DNA from: Rosellinia necatrix
Lineage: Eukaryota > Ascomycota > Sordariomycetes > Xylariales > Xylariaceae
Direction of reading: 5' to 3'
NCBI GenBank assembly: GCA_021209875.1
Contig: JAGYVD010000007.1
Coordinates: forward strand, 310,001 to 374,000
DNA: 64,000 nt
Shown here piece after piece: positions 24,501-38,329 of this stretch. Made by a program: the position numbers and the translations under genes. Within the stretch, counting starts at the first letter, position 1. Each line of letters begins with the position of its first letter. Below the pieces are notes generated by a model. That model was not told the origin of the DNA and searched no databases. It saw only the letters and a program-made list of their open reading frames with translations.

Positions 24501-27083
24501 ATGAGATCGGAAGTTTTTAGCACTTTGCAAAGTCTCCTGGTGTCAACAACCAAGGTGCTTTGGGTTCAACGCGGCGATGAACCTGGGCACGGCGTCATTC
24601 ACGGCCTCTCGCGGGTTGTCAACTCGGAGATAAACAATGACGCGCTAAGTTTCTTACACCTGAAGGGACGGGGCACTGTTGGAGAGGAGCAATTACAGTT
24701 GGTCGCTCTTCTCAGTAAGAGGCTCTTGCTCTCTATTCACGATGCCGACACCGAATATACCGAAGACGGCGATGGTTTTCTGCGGATCCCCCGTCTATTA
24801 ACATCATCGGTTCTGAGTAATGAAGTCAGGCAACGGAGCAAAGAAACTCGGAGAATCCGACGGAAGTGGAATCATGACAACGTTCCGCTACGCCTCGTGG
24901 TTGGCACTCCGGGTCTCATCAATACTCTACATTTCGTGGATGATAGGAGCGCAACAAGGGAGGCGCTTCGACCTACAGAAGTAGAGATACACGTGCAGAA
25001 CGTCGGCCTGAATTTCAAGGATGTACTCGTCTCCTTGGGGTGGCTTAACGAACAAACCGTGGGATGTGAGATTGCTGGGGTTGTGACACGGTTGGGCGCA
25101 TACGCAGCGAGCAACAGTGAGCTCCGCATAGGTGACAAAGTGGCGAGCCTCGCGACCGACTGCTATCGGACCCTTGTCCGCTGCGATTGGCAAAGCGTGG
25201 TCAAGATTCCCGACGGGATGGAGCTGACCACGGCGGCGGCGATGCCGGTGAACTTCACCACAGCCTGGCATGCACTACATGATATCGCACGCGTGCAACC
25301 TGGCCAGACAGTTCTCGTACACTCGGCTGCAGGGGGCACCGGGCAAGCTGTCCTCCAGATCGCACAGCATTTCGGAGCAGAGGTTTTCGCAACCGTGGGG
25401 TCCCAGGAAAAGAAAGACTTACTAACAGAACGATATGCCATTCCGGATGACCACATATTCTCGAGCCGCGATGTCTCGTTTGCCCCCGGTATTCGACGTT
25501 TGACTGGTAACAAAGGAGTCGATGTCGTTGTAAACTCGCTATCAGGCGAAGGCCTGATCGCTTCGTGGGAATGCATCGCTCCTTATGGGCATTTTGTCGA
25601 GATCGGCAAGAGAGATATAAGGACACACAGCAAGCTCCCCATGGGTATATTTGAAAGAAATGCCTCGTTCACGGCCATCGACATCAGCAAACTTTGCGCC
25701 GACCGACCGAAACTAGTCGGGCAGGCATTAAAGCAAATCCTAGACTTGGTAGCAAAGGAGGTCCTCAACCCGGCTTACCCTCTCCAGGTCTACGGTATAG
25801 CCAAAATCCAAGACGCATTCCGGGCTGTGCAGTCTGGGAAGACTATGGGGAAAATAGTGTTCGAGCTAGGGTCTGCTAATATCGTCGATGTTGTTCTACC
25901 CAAAAGAGCCAGCCAACTTATGAACCCTAACGCGACCTATGTTATTGCCGGGGGTTTAGGAGGCCTGGGTCGGAGCACAGCGACTTGGATGGTTAGGCAA
26001 GGGGCGCGCTATTTGATTCTACTCTCGAGGTCGGGAGCCAATACTCACTCCGCTAGGTCCTTTGTCCGCGAATTAGAGGATCAGGGGGCTCGCGTGAAAA
26101 CCCCGGCGTGTGATATTACCATCGGCAAAAATCTGACATCAGCGATTGCTGAATGTCTCTCGGATATGCCAGAAATCAAGGGGTGTATTCAAGCATCCAT
26201 GGTGTTACATGATTCTCCTTTCGAGACGATGACCTTCGACGCATGGGAGGCGGCTATCACTCCGAAAGTCGCCGGGACTTATAATCTGCATGATTCACTG
26301 CCTCGAGGATTGGACTTCTTCATCATGTTCTCGTCCATCGCCGGCGTGTGCGGGTCGCGTGGCCAGGCGAACTACGCAGCCGGCAACACGTTCCAGGACA
26401 GCCTGGCGAAATATCGAAGGGAGAGAGGAGAGGCGGCTACGGCCCTCGACCTTGGGCCATTCTACGACGCGGGGTGGATGGCTGACAAGAAAGATCTCCA
26501 AAAAACGTATAGCAAGCTCACCAACGGCCCTCTCAACCAACAGGACCTCTTTGCCCTCTTAGATTACTTCTGCAATCTTGACCATGCAAATTCCGACGGC
26601 GCTTCCCTACAATACCAGACAGTCGTGCTTCGGGTAACTGCGAGTCAAGAAGCCTCCTACTTGCAGAAACCTATGTTCCGCCATCTAGCAGCCGCGGTCA
26701 GGCATACGGCTCACAAACCTAGTGAAGACGCCTCTAAGGGGACGTCCACGGCAATAATGAACGGTCGGGTAGACTGGGCCCAGGTGTTTTCGAATAAGAC
26801 CGTAGCCACGGCGGGTGCTTCAGAAGCAGTGAAGGAGGCTCTAGCAGAAAAGATGGCAACGGTTTTATCTATCGAGCGCAACGAGCTCGATTCCGAAGCC
26901 CCTGTGCACCGATATGGGGTCGACTCGCTCGTAGCTGTAGAGCTTCGGAACTGGCTGAACAAGGAAGTCCGCTGCGAGCTCGCCATATTGGACTTCATGG
27001 GTAACGCTACAATTGCGACGATCAGCAACACGGCCGTCTCAACGAGCATATTCCGTAAGGCGAGCCCTCTTACTTCTAGTTAA
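18587..27083 (+). CDS. Highly reducing iterative type I polyketide synthase (KS-AT-DH-MT-ER-KR-ACP)
   Basis: Eleven exons: 18587-19213, 19279-19627, 19694-19778, 19853-20640, 20701-20860, 20916-21915, 21991-23364, 23436-23774, 23836-23897, 23957-24045 and 24109-27083. They sum to 7848 nt in one frame, 2615 residues, normal for HR-PKSs. All ten introns (55-75 bp) are GT...AG. KS: Cys188 (AAACSSS), His323 (EAHGTG), His363 (NIGHLEG). AT: GHSSGE with Ser663. DH: His1002 (WIEDHK) and Asp1198 (HPATLD). C-methyltransferase: SAM motif EVGAGTG at 1489-1495. ER: nucleotide fold HSAAGGTG from 2029. KR: GGLGGLG near 2240, catalytic Tyr2380 (NYAAGN). ACP: phosphopantetheine Ser2564 (GVDSL). Every catalytic residue looks intact. 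It should make a linear, C-methylated, reduced chain from malonyl-CoA and SAM. There is no thioesterase, reductase or acyltransferase tail, so release must come from another protein. The product cannot be predicted. Confidence 0.95.
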
Positions 27084-27689
27084 CGTATGGACATATTGGT
27101 TTTGAGGCCGGTGTAGCGCGGGAGACCAGAGCTTTTGTCATATATCGGATATCCATAGTGAAGTTTAGCCATAGGGGGTCGAAACTGGGTCGCAAGTAGC
27201 TAGTTTAGTATATAGCAGGACTCAATTCGGGTAGTCAGTGCTACGCTATGTGTCTTTTACTCCTGACAATTTTGATCCGCAGAGATGCCCACGCCTCTGG
27301 CGGCGATTTTGTGTACTTATTAACTAGACCTAGCGCTCATTGACATAATCGACCGTCATTAAGTCACTCCCAACTATCGAGTGGTCAGCACACGCGTTAG
27401 ACCAAGCTACCAACCGCTATGATGATCGCATTTTCCGGCAAAAATTATAGAGCAACGATCCGCAGGCCTGGCAGTCAGTCGGTCGCGCGGATGAGGTCGC
27501 AGCCGTGCGCGAGACCGGCGCTGGCGAAGGAGCAGCCGCTGCCCCGGATGAACGGGCTGCAGTGGCCGTCACAAACGCCGCTCTTACTACATTTTCATAA
27601 AGCAAGTACGTATAGGCCAAGCATTACATCCGATCTACGCCCGCCATGACAGACGAAATTCAGGGTAGGGCAACATGGTAGAAAGGGGC

Positions 27690-27729
27690 AAGAAAGAGGG
27701 GGGGAGGGGGGGAGGGAGAGAAAAGGGGG
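27690..27729 (+). other. G-run tract with quadruplex potential
   Basis: Four or more runs of three to seven G separated by A or AGAGAAAA on the + strand. The spacing fits an intramolecular G-quadruplex. It lies ~600 bp downstream of the PKS stop codon, in non-coding DNA. No function can be inferred. Confidence 0.5.
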
Positions 27730-28445
27730 CACTGTATTTGAATGGTCGAAGGGGTTAAGGGTTGCGAGGACCGCCGCCCCGGCCACGACGACGACGGGCT
27801 TGATGAGTTAGAAGAATTACATGACGGCGACTTGGCTGTGCGAGATATATTGCCATCGACAAATGGCTATGGGTGTTGGGGGTTGGGAGTCGTTGGTGAT
27901 CGGATTGTGTCTGTTAGACGATGCGCACGGCTACATTATATAATTCATCTACACTCAGCAAAGTGTTGATTAAAAGTATCTCTACCTTATTTTGATGCCA
28001 TTCTGAACCCCCTGCCATCTTAAACCAAAGTTCACATGTGGACAAGGATGCCATAGACTGTTCGATCACTTCAAGCTGCCGTCAGCAGCGATGATCGACA
28101 GAACAACAAGACCTCGTCCGATCACCGTCGTATAACAAATTCGCATTATCAGACCATAGTTCGGGGGTATGACCTCAAAATGTTAACCTTATCAAGTTCT
28201 TTTCCTGTATCAATACCTTGATCTGACAGGACGATGCCTACCTGCACGTTATACAGTAGGGCATATTGCGTACTGTGCCCAACGGATCTGTTATTGACTA
28301 TATTATGCCACTCTCTACACAATTAAATTGCTATTCTAGTAGGTCCCACGGTTGTCGCGGGCTAAATATCTTTTACGCTTAGTATTTCAATCTACAGGTG
28401 AGAGACGGAGCCCATTACTGCTAACCGGCCCTAACTTTAGTTATA

Positions 28446-28578
28446 GCACTGCTTTCTTAGCACACGCAGAGGGTCCTAGTTTGGCCAAGTTCACGGATCT
28501 CTTAAGTAAGCAGGTCCCATTTATAGAACTTGAGCCCATACGGTTCAGGACCCTCCACCGGCGCTAAGAAAGCAGTGC
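28446..28578. repeat. 133-bp foldback (long imperfect inverted repeat)
   Basis: Outer arms GCACTGCTTTCTTAGC (28446-28461) and GCTAAGAAAGCAGTGC (28563-28578) are perfect 16-bp complements. After equal 7-nt gaps come GAGGGTCCT (28469-28477) and AGGACCCTC (28547-28555). A third, slightly imperfect pair is GGCCAAGTTC (28483-28492) with GAACTTGAGCC (28526-28536). A ~33-nt loop remains. It could be a small MITE-like element or the precursor of a small RNA. No target duplication was seen. Confidence 0.7.
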
Positions 28579-28889
28579 GCCGCGCAGCCGGAAGCGGACA
28601 ACGGAGCAGGCTCATGCGAACCATTTCTACGTTGTAGCCAGCTAAGGTAACAGGCAATATGTTACGTGCATTGTACCTACATATTTACTGTTCAAGTCAA
28701 CCCCATGTCTTTTCCTTTTCAAATTTTTTAATATCCTAAACACCGTAACCTAAACATGTAACGACTGTGTAAGTAGCCCGCGAGTAGGTAACCCGTAGCG
28801 CTCCTCTAACTTGTGGATAGCAACTTGTTCCCTCCTCAGGAAGCATCTTAGACTCCTATGCCGCCAAGAGCGCGTATCTGTGCTCCTTC

Positions 28890-30782
28890 GTCAAATGAAA
28901 AAAAAAAAAACCATGATGCCTCCGTCAGCCATCCCTAGTACAAGAGAATCACGCCCAACCAGATATGCCGTGACGCCGGCAGCATTGGGGACAAAATATG
29001 AACTCCCTCCCGCGCCATGTAATGCGCAATCCCTCCTCGCCAGCCACGATACCGTACGGATGGTTTCTGGGCGTCCGAGTCGGCCAATTTGCGTCTAGGG
29101 ATCGGGCGCCATGCTGGGTCATCCAGAGAGCCCGTCGGCGGCATTTCGCCGCTGGGAGAAAAAGCCATGGTCGATAGCATGTCGATGTGCCCGAGATCCA
29201 CCTCCTTCATGGCCGCGCCAGTCTTGATGTCTCAGAGCGTCACGCGGCCATGAGGATCGGATGTTGCTATGGTTTGGCCATCCGGGCTGAGGCTAACTTC
29301 GCCCACGGCCCCCTTGCCCGGGGGCCCCCCTGTGGAAATGTCGTCGCTTCCGGACTTCCAATTAGGGGCATGCCACACATGCACATCATCGCGGCAGCAT
29401 CCACTGGCGATGGAGGAACCATCGGGTGAGAAGGCGAGCGACGAGATAGGCCGCGGCGATCGCGATGTTGCACTTCCCACCCTATGACCAGTTTTTACAT
29501 CCCAGACTTCGATGCGGCCAAGGGCGGAAATGGCCAGGAATGATATTCCCTCCCTCAGCAGAAAAGACACCGGGTTAATTGGCCCATTGCTGAGCGTGTA
29601 ACGGGTTCCGAGCTTGCCGGGCCCTATATGCCAAATCTTGCAAGTTCCATCGGCCGAGCATGAGGCTATGAGTTTGGAATCGGCTGAGAAAACGACGTCA
29701 TTAATGGCGTTGCCGTGGCCTTCAAGTGTATAGATAGGATCCGCGGCGTTTGGCTTCGTCCGCTCCCCGTCAGACTCGCTAGGCTTGTTCGCATTATTAG
29801 CACGATCCGAGACGCTGCTTTGAATTTCAGTCCCAACATTCTGGGCCTTATCCAATTCCTTGATACGCCCTTCGTTGCATATGCTATCCACCCTCCATAC
29901 CCTCACTTTGGGATCGTCAGTCCCAGTGGCTAGAAGCTGTCCATCCTGTGAGAAAACGACCAACCTTACGATTCGGCGGTGATGGATTGTTTCAAAAGGG
30001 AACTATAGGCCCTTATCGCTGAGCTTGGTGTTGTTGTCGAGACCACTAATATCCAATATGTCTACAGTAAGACCACTTGCCACAGCAAGCCTTCTCGCAT
30101 CGGCCGAAAATGCTACCGAGTTAACAGAACTATGGTAATCCAATGTATGAAGAAGCCGGCCTGTATTCGCATCCCACAGTGTTGCCGAGATCTCCGCCCC
30201 AGCCGCGACCATGCCACCTTGGGATGCCCCCCGTTGGCGTGAAAAGGCGACAGAGTATACCCAGCCGCCCCCAGTTAGTAGTGTATGTTGTGTTTTTCCT
30301 GTCTCGACGTCCCATATGCGCACCGTCCCATCGTCTGCCCCCGAGGCGAGTAGCCGGCCGTTCGGCGAAAAGGCTACACTGCGGACCCGACCTGCGTGAC
30401 CCCGAAATACACGAGAATCACGCTCCCAATACCGGTGCACTGGGCCTCGCGGCGACAGCCCCGGAGGTGCCTCGGCGATCCAGAGCTTTCGTATAAGACT
30501 TCTCTCGGGGCAGAAGACCAGGGTAGTGTACACGGGAACACCGGGTGCCTGAATAGATTGGTGGATATAGATGAAGTGCAGCGTGTCGCGGATCATCACT
30601 TGCAAAGTTGCACGCGGCGATACATTCATATCCATCAGATCTCGGGGCGTGGCGCCAGCCGCTCGTGGGAGGCCCAAATCTATCTTTTGAAGTTTAGCTG
30701 CAGCAGTAGACAGTTGGCCATGGATGACGAGCTGTTCGATCCACTGGAGGAAGTGGTTTGCGAGAAACCAGTGGAGCTTCTC
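28890..30782 (-). pseudogene. NACHT-WD40 (NWD/HET-E-like) NLR gene, 3' half: linker and WD40 propeller
   Basis: C-terminal half of an NLR gene whose N-terminal half lies at 61185-63560. The frame enters at the transposon junction with EKLHWFLANHFLQWIEQL. That segment and the later VYTTLVFCPERSLIRKLW are the usual NWD linker before the propeller. About nine divergent WD40 repeats follow: HAGRVRSVAFSPNG with VRIWD, VNSVAFSADA, VVFSQDGQLLATG with VRVWR, HGNAINDVVFSAD with KIW, IEVWD, ISSLAFSPDG with VHVWH, VSLSPDGQTIA, and STMAFSPSGE. A ~50-residue polar insert sits in one repeat. In-frame stops occur at 30003-30005 (TAG) and 29232-29234 (TGA in the WD position of TL-W-DIKTG). A frame change near 29100 leads into the probable C-terminus (RDSLVLGMADGG). 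In the family, WD40 repeats recognise non-self and NACHT oligomerises to trigger cell death; this copy cannot do so. Confidence 0.85.
30778..30782. repeat. Target-site duplication TTCTC, left copy
   Basis: TTCTC directly precedes the TGTCA start of the left LTR and recurs directly after the TGACA end of the right LTR (61185-61189). Five base pairs is the usual duplication length of LTR retroelements. Confidence 0.85.
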
Positions 30783-30998
30783 TGTCAGGCCAATAGATCA
30801 TATAGCGAGGTACCAGCTACCCTAGGGGGTAGCTCTAAAGGTATAATTATGTATATAAGAACTGAAGGCTTTTTATTTAAATAATAAGCCTAGGAATTAA
30901 TAATATTAAGTTTTATTTTTATATTTAGCTATTTATTTGTTATTTAGCTGCTATTTTATAATAATTAAACTTTATTTTAAATAATTTTAATATAATTA
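30783..30998. repeat. Left LTR of the outer element
   Basis: 216 bp, starting TGTCAGGCCAATAG. It aligns base for base with 60969-61184, allowing C/T and G/A differences. The first ~75 bp keep G and C that the right copy has lost (AGCTACCCTAGGGGG against AGCTATTTTAAAAAA). The rest is RIP-mutated, including the terminal TGACA, which here reads as about AATTA. Confidence 0.87.
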
Positions 30999-33900
30999 AA
31001 ATAGTTAATATAGTTATTTTAAGCTTATTTAAAAATTTTATTAATGTTTAATTAATTATTATATTAATATTTAGCTAAAATATTAATTTAATAATTAATA
31101 AATAATTAAATTTAGCTATAATAAAAGCTTTTAAATGAACTAAACTAAACTAAAAATAAAAATAATTAAAAAACTTTAAAATAAAGCTATTTTAAAAATA
31201 TTTAATAATAATAAAAATTGCTTTTAAAAAATAAAAATAATATTTTTTTAAACTGTTTTATTTTGTTTTAAATATAAAAATAAAACTTAAATAAAAATAA
31301 ACGTTTTTTAAACAGTTTTATTTTTTATTTTTATTTTATAAAAATAAGTTTAAAAATAAAACTATTTATATTATATATATTTTTATTTATTTTAAAAATT
31401 TTATTAAATAATAATAAACTAGCTATTTTATTATAATATAATAAAATAATATTATTATAATTATATAAAAATATTTTTAATATTAATTTTATAATAATAT
31501 TATTAATAATATTATTAATAATTTAATTAATATTATAATATTATATTATATAAATTAAATAAGAAATAAATTATTTATAAATTTTTAAAATAATATAAAA
31601 ACTAAAATAAAAATTTTAATAATTTTTTAATAAAACTTAAGCTATAAATTTATTAATTTAATTAAATTATTATATATAGTTTAAAATTATAATAAAAATA
31701 ATTTTGAAAATATATAGCGATTTTATTACAGCTGTTTAATAAATAAAATTATTTATTAAAATTATTTTTATTTTTTAAAATTAAATTTGTATATTTTAAA
31801 AAACGTTATAAAATAATAAAAAGTTTTATTTATAATATAAAATAATAATCTTTTAAATTTAATTTAGTTTATATAAATATAATATATTATAATTATTAAA
31901 AATTTAGCTATTATTTATTAAATTATTAATTTTTATTAAATATAGCTAATATTATTAATTAAGTTATAAAAGCTAAAAATATATTAAATTTTATAATTTT
32001 ATAAAAATTTTAATTAATTATATTTTTTAAGCTTAAAACTTTTATTTAATTAATTTTTAAATAAAATAGTTTAGTTTTATTTTTTATTTTAAAATTTAAA
32101 TTAAGCTTTAAATAAATAAAATTAAATTATATTAAATAAATTTAAATATAATAATATTTATTAAAAATTTTTAAACTAGTTATATTATTTAAAATAGTTA
32201 TAAAAACTTAAAACTTAATTAAAAATTAAAAAGCTTTTAAGCTAAGCTATATAAAAAAAACTTTTTATTTTTATAAAAATTAAAAATTTATTAAAATAAA
32301 TTAAAAAATATATATTAATTTTAAAATATTATTTTAAAAACTTTTAAAAATATTAAGCAAATTTTAATTTCAATTAAATTAAAAATATTTAAACATATTA
32401 TTTATAAAAAAACTTTGTTTTTATAGCTATTTTAAAATAATATTATTAAACAATAAAAAATTAAATTTAATTATTATTTTTATTTTTAATAATATTAAAA
32501 TATAAACTTATTATATAGTTTAATTATAAAAACTTATTATAAAAATTAACTATTTTTAAATTAATTAATTTTAAAAACTTAAAAATTTAAATTTAATTAA
32601 AAACTTTTTAAATATTATTAATTAAAATATATTATTAATTTAAAAATATAAAAATATTTTTTAAGCTTTATATATTTTTAAATAAAAAAATAATAAGTTT
32701 TAAAAATATATTAATTAAGTTTTATTTAAAAATAAATTTATTATTTAAATAGTTTAATAAAAACTTTAATTTTTTTATATATAAAATAAAAATAAATTAT
32801 AATTTTATATTAATTATAAAAACTAAATAAAATATTTAAAAAAACTAAATTTTTTATTTTTAATTATAAAAATATTAAACTATTTATTTAATTTAAAAAT
32901 ATTTATAAAAATTAATTTAAAAATATATATTATTAGCTATATTTTTATAAATAAAAATAAAAACTGCTTTGTATATAAAATATAATTATTTTAAATATTT
33001 AATTATATTATTTAAACTTATTAACGCTTTTATAACTTTTTAACAATATATTAACTATATATTATTAAGTTTTATTAATAATTTTATATAATATATTTAA
33101 ATAATATTATTATTTATAACTAAAATAAAACAACTTATATTTAAATAGTTTATAATATATTTATTAAACTATATTTATAAAAACTATATATTAATTTAAA
33201 AAATATAATTAGTTTATAAATATTATTTTGTTTTTAAAGTTTATAATAATTTTAAATAATATTTTAATAAATAAAAACAAAGTTACAGCTATTATAAAAT
33301 AGCTCTAGCTTTATAATATTTATAATATTTAAATATTTTTAAAATTTATTAAATTTTACTGCTGTTTTATATAAAAATAATAATTTTTAATAATATTAAA
33401 AATAATAATATTTAATAATATATTATTTTAAAAATTATAAAAGCTAGAGCTTTATTATTATATATTTAATATTAAGCTATTAATTATTTTTATATATTTA
33501 AATAATAAAAGCATTATTTTTTTATTTTTAATATTAAATTTTAATTTTAACCGATTATTTAAACTATAACTATTTTATTATAAAATTTTAACTAAATATC
33601 AAACAAGCTAATTAGTTATAAATTTTAATAAAATTTAATTTTAAAATAAAATATAAACTAAACTGTTAAAATTTTGCAGATAAGTTATTTAAACAATTAA
33701 ATTATAAAAACATAAAAGTTAAACAAGAAGCTTATTAAAAATATTATTTTAATTTTGAAAAAGTTTAAAATAATATTAAACTTATAAAATTAAACTTTTA
33801 TAAAAACTAATTTCATTAAAAAATATAATAAATTAGCTAGTAATTTTAAAAATATTAAATATTTTTTAAAGCAGTGTTTTTAAAGTTAAAGCTTTTATAA

Positions 33901-34341
33901 ATAGCTGGGGGTTTATAGTAAAAAAATTAATAAAACAGACAGCTTAAATAAAAAAATAAAATAAAATATTTTTGTTTGTTTTACTAAGTTTATAAAATTA
34001 TAAAATAATAATATAAAAAAAAGCTATGTTTAATTTATTAAAATTATAAACAGTTAATTATAAATTTATAAGCTGCTTATAATAGTTTTAATAACGCTAA
34101 AGCTTTTAAATAAATTTTTAATTAATATTATAAAAAATATAACAAGCTAACAAATTTATTATTTTAAAAAATAAAAACAGCAATAAATTAAAAACTTAAA
34201 AGCTAAGTTTTTATAATAATTAAAAAACAAAATATTATAATTTAAAAATTATATATATATTTTAAGCTTAAACAATTTAATAAAAAACTATTATAAAACT
34301 ATTATAATATTTTTATATTAAAATATTAAAACATAATTAAA
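30999..34341. other. A+T-rich interior, no gene
   Basis: RIP-like DNA between the left outer LTR and the nested gypsy element. No frame or domain relic was recognised. A few GC-containing islets such as AGCTAGAGC (about 33300-33450, in both orientations) hint at older repeats. Confidence 0.6.
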
Positions 34342-34528
34342 TATAAAGCTATCTCTAAGAGGAACCATCTCCCGTTAGAAACCTTTTTTCGGGAAGCCTT
34401 CCTTTAGGAAGCTTTTCTCGGTAAAGCTTTTCTTTTTAAAAGCTTTTAAGAATTGCTGTATATTAGTTATTTAAAAATAAATAATTAAATTAAATCTTTA
34501 TTTTTTTTTAACTTTTTAATGCCTATTA
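34342..34528 (+). repeat. 5' LTR of the nested gypsy element
   Basis: Contains CATCTCCCGTTAGAAACC and CGGGAAGCCTTCC, G+C-retaining where the 3' LTR has A/T. It pairs with 44941-45126 over its full length. It begins TA and ends TA, as expected if TG...CA ends were RIP-mutated. Confidence 0.78.
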
Positions 34529-37500
34529 TATAGTAGCTAACAACTTTAATTGATTTTTTTCTTTTTTTTTTCTTTTTATACAGAACGGTTAGCTTTTCAG
34601 CAGACTTGTTTTTTTTAAATATATTCTGCTTAATTTAGTTAAAAATACGTTTTTTTTATTAAGCTTGATTTTTAGCTGCTTTTTTTTTTTGTATTAAAAT
34701 ATTTGTTTTTTTTATTCCGACAAGCTTTAGCTTTTTTTTTTTTTTTTAAATTATCGTGTTATTATTAAACTTTTATAGTTTGTTATTAATAAACTTTTAT
34801 AGTTATTAGTATTAACGTGTTATTTATAAAACTTTTAATAAAACTTTATAATTTAAATATAAACGCGTAATTTAAAAACAACATATAATCTAAAAATATT
34901 TCTTATTTGCAACATCTGCTTTTATTTTGCTGTAATAGCAGCTTATTTTTTTTATAGTTTTATTTTTATTAATAAAAACTTTTTAGTTTTATAAATTTAT
35001 TAAAATTAACAGAATATTATTTTTATTATTAAATAGCTGTTTTTTTAAAACAACTATATAATATTTTAAATTTAAAAAATAGATTAGTTATTGTTTACTA
35101 GAATTTTAAACTTTAATTTTAAATTTAATAAGTTTTAAAACTTTTACTATTTTTTTTAAAAAAATATAATAAAATTTAAAAGCATTTAATTTAAATTATA
35201 CTTAAAAAATAAATAATTAATATATATAATGCTTAATAAGCTATAAATAAAACTAACAAGCTTATTTTATTAAAAGCAGTTATATATAAACTTTTTATTC
35301 TATTGTTTAAATAAATCTATTTAAACTTATTTTTTTTAAATTTTAAAGTTAAAACTATTTTTACGTTAAAAGTATTAAAAAATATAGCATTATAAAGCTT
35401 AAAAAAACAGACTTTTTTTTTGTTTATATTTTTATTATTTTTATTACCCGACCTGCTACTACTACTACCCCTACTTTTACTACTTTTAAACCTGCTTTTT
35501 TAAGCATTATTTAATAAAAATTTCTAGCGTTATATAATAAAAATAACTATAATAATACAGGTTTTTATATAAAATAACAACGTTAGAAATATAATAAATA
35601 ATATATTTAAAGCAGCTAATATTATTTTTAAACGATTAGCTTTTATATTAAATAATAATTAAGCATAAAAAATTTATTTAGTTAAATATTTTTATTTTAA
35701 CTTATTAAATATTTTTAATACAAGCGATTATATTATAGTTAGAAAAAATGCTTATTAAAAAAATGTTTATTTTTTTGCAGCTTTAATAAAACAAAATGCT
35801 TTAGATTTTATTAAAATAAAAATACTACAAAATAACTTTTTTTAGCTATTTTAAAGCAACGTTTAGCTTTAATATATAAATATATTAGATAATTTTATTA
35901 AAGCAACAATAAGCGCTAGTTTTAAATATATATTAAGCAAACTTAAAATAAAATATTATAAAAACACTGCAGACGTTATTAAACAAACGTTTATTTATTT
36001 TTATAATAAACAGCTAATATTACAAAAAATACTAATTTAAATATAAGCTATATTTATAATTAGAAGCTGTTAAAACTTAAGTTTTATTTTAAATATATAG
36101 TTCTGTAATTATATATAAAACTAGTTTTATTTAAATTTATAACAGCTATATAAAAAACTAATAGTATTTATTAGCTTAAACTAATTTTTTAATTACGTTA
36201 AAAAAAAACCAAAAGCATATAAAATTATATTGCTGCATTATAATAAAAAAAAAAAACAACTTTTTTTTTTTATATAACTTTTTTATTTTCCCCTTGTTAT
36301 TAAAACTATTATTCCTTCGGCATAAAAATTAATAAACAATGCTTTTTTTAATTAAAAAAAAAATTAACAAAACAGCAATTTTATAGCGCAACATAGTCGC
36401 AGAAACTATAAAAAAACTTATAAAAGCTAAAAACGTTTTTAAAACTATAATAATATATAAAACTATAATAGATTTTAAATATATAATAAAATTTTTTTAT
36501 AATAACTTTAAAAATAAAAACTATACGTTAAATATAAAACGTTATATTATTTATAAAAATATAAAAAATTATAATAAACAAAAGCGTAAAACTTATTATT
36601 AAGCGTAAAAATTATTTAAACAAACATTCTGCAAATAAATTTAATTATAACAGATTTTAAAAAAGTTATGCTAATATTAACAATAAAATATTACTACTTG
36701 TCGACAATAATTAATTAAAAGCTTAAAAACAGAACTTATTATAGCATAAATATATTATAATAAAAAAATTAAAAAAAAACTTTTTATTAAATATTTTAAT
36801 AAAAAAACTAAAAAAAATAATACTGCTTATCCGATTTTTTTTAACGTAAATTTATTAAATATTTAATAAAAAAAACTAAACGCTATATAATACCGTTATT
36901 ATAATACGTAATTTTTAAACAAAACTGTTTTTTTTGTTTATATAATCAAAAAGTAATACATAACATAAAAACTATTGTTGCAGTTATTAAAAAATAATTA
37001 GTTTAAGCTAAATAAAATAAAAGCTTTTTTAGCCGATAAAATATTCGATATAATATATATAATATTAAACAGCACTTTATATAATAAAAAATAGCATTTA
37101 ATAAAATATATATATTTTTAATTACAGGTTATAGTTAATAATATAAACAAAATTACTACAGTATGTTTTAATACCGGCTGTTTTATAATAATAATAATAT
37201 AAAACTGGCTAAATTAATTTATATTATATATAAAAAAAATACAGTTTAAATCGCTGATAATAGTAAATAAAGTTAGAGGCTTAGTTATTTTTGCAAAAAA
37301 AACCTAATTTTAGCTAAATATTGCCGGAGAAATAAACTATATATTTAAATTAAAAGTTTTTTAAATTAAAGCTTAGATTATAAATAAATTAAAGCTAAAC
37401 TTACTGCTAAAAACAGACTTTATAAATATAAATAAAGCTATTATTAATTTTTATAAAAATTAGTTATATTTAAAAGCTATAATAATATTGTTATGCTTAT

Positions 37501-38329
37501 AAAAATTAGTACTAAAAACAGCTAATAAAACAACATGTTATAATAATAATTAATATTATAATACTACTGCATATTATAATTATAATATTAGTTGTTTATA
37601 TTAATTTTTATAATAAAATAGCGATAACTTTTATTAGGATTATATGTTTATATTAATAATTATAAAAGCATTAAAAACAATAATATTTTTTACAAGCTTA
37701 AAAACTGTTTTTTTTATTAATTAAACTTATTAAAACATTATTATACAGCGAAAAACGTAAATAAACATAATATTAAATTGTTAGAACAATAATTATATAT
37801 ATATTATATAAAAAAAATAAACTTAGTAGCAGCTGCATTAATATTAAAAATCTATAAATAACTTTTATATGTTATAAAAGTTTAATATATTTAAAAAACT
37901 TTTGTTTTATTTAAAATAATTAAATAATTTAATAATAACATTTAAAATATAATAAAATATATTAAGTTTAATATATTTAAAAACTATTTTTAAAACGCAA
38001 AAGTTTAAATTAATACTTTATATAAAAACTAAAAACAGAGTATATATATATGCTTTAAATAATATATTTATAATAAAGCTAAAAACATTTTTAAAAAAAC
38101 ATAAGATCTGGCAAATAAAAAATATTATTAAAATAAATAAAAATAATATAATATAAATAGACTTAGTTAACAGATAATAAAATTAAATTTTTAATATAGC
38201 AAAGCTATATATACTAAAAATTAAAAATTAAAAAATCGCAGATAAATAGTTTAAATTTATATATTAAAATAATAAACTTGATTTTATAAAGCAACTAATA
38301 TTATTTAAATGCCCGATATTTATTATATA

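Larger units (their letters stand above)
27084..28889. other. Intergenic region between PKS and NLR pseudogene
   Basis: Holds the PKS 3' flank, a purine-rich G-run tract (27690-27729) and a 133-bp foldback (28446-28578). Small frames (for example 27417-27620 - and 28352-28567 +) resemble no known protein. Base composition is normal, so this part escaped RIP. Confidence 0.5.
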
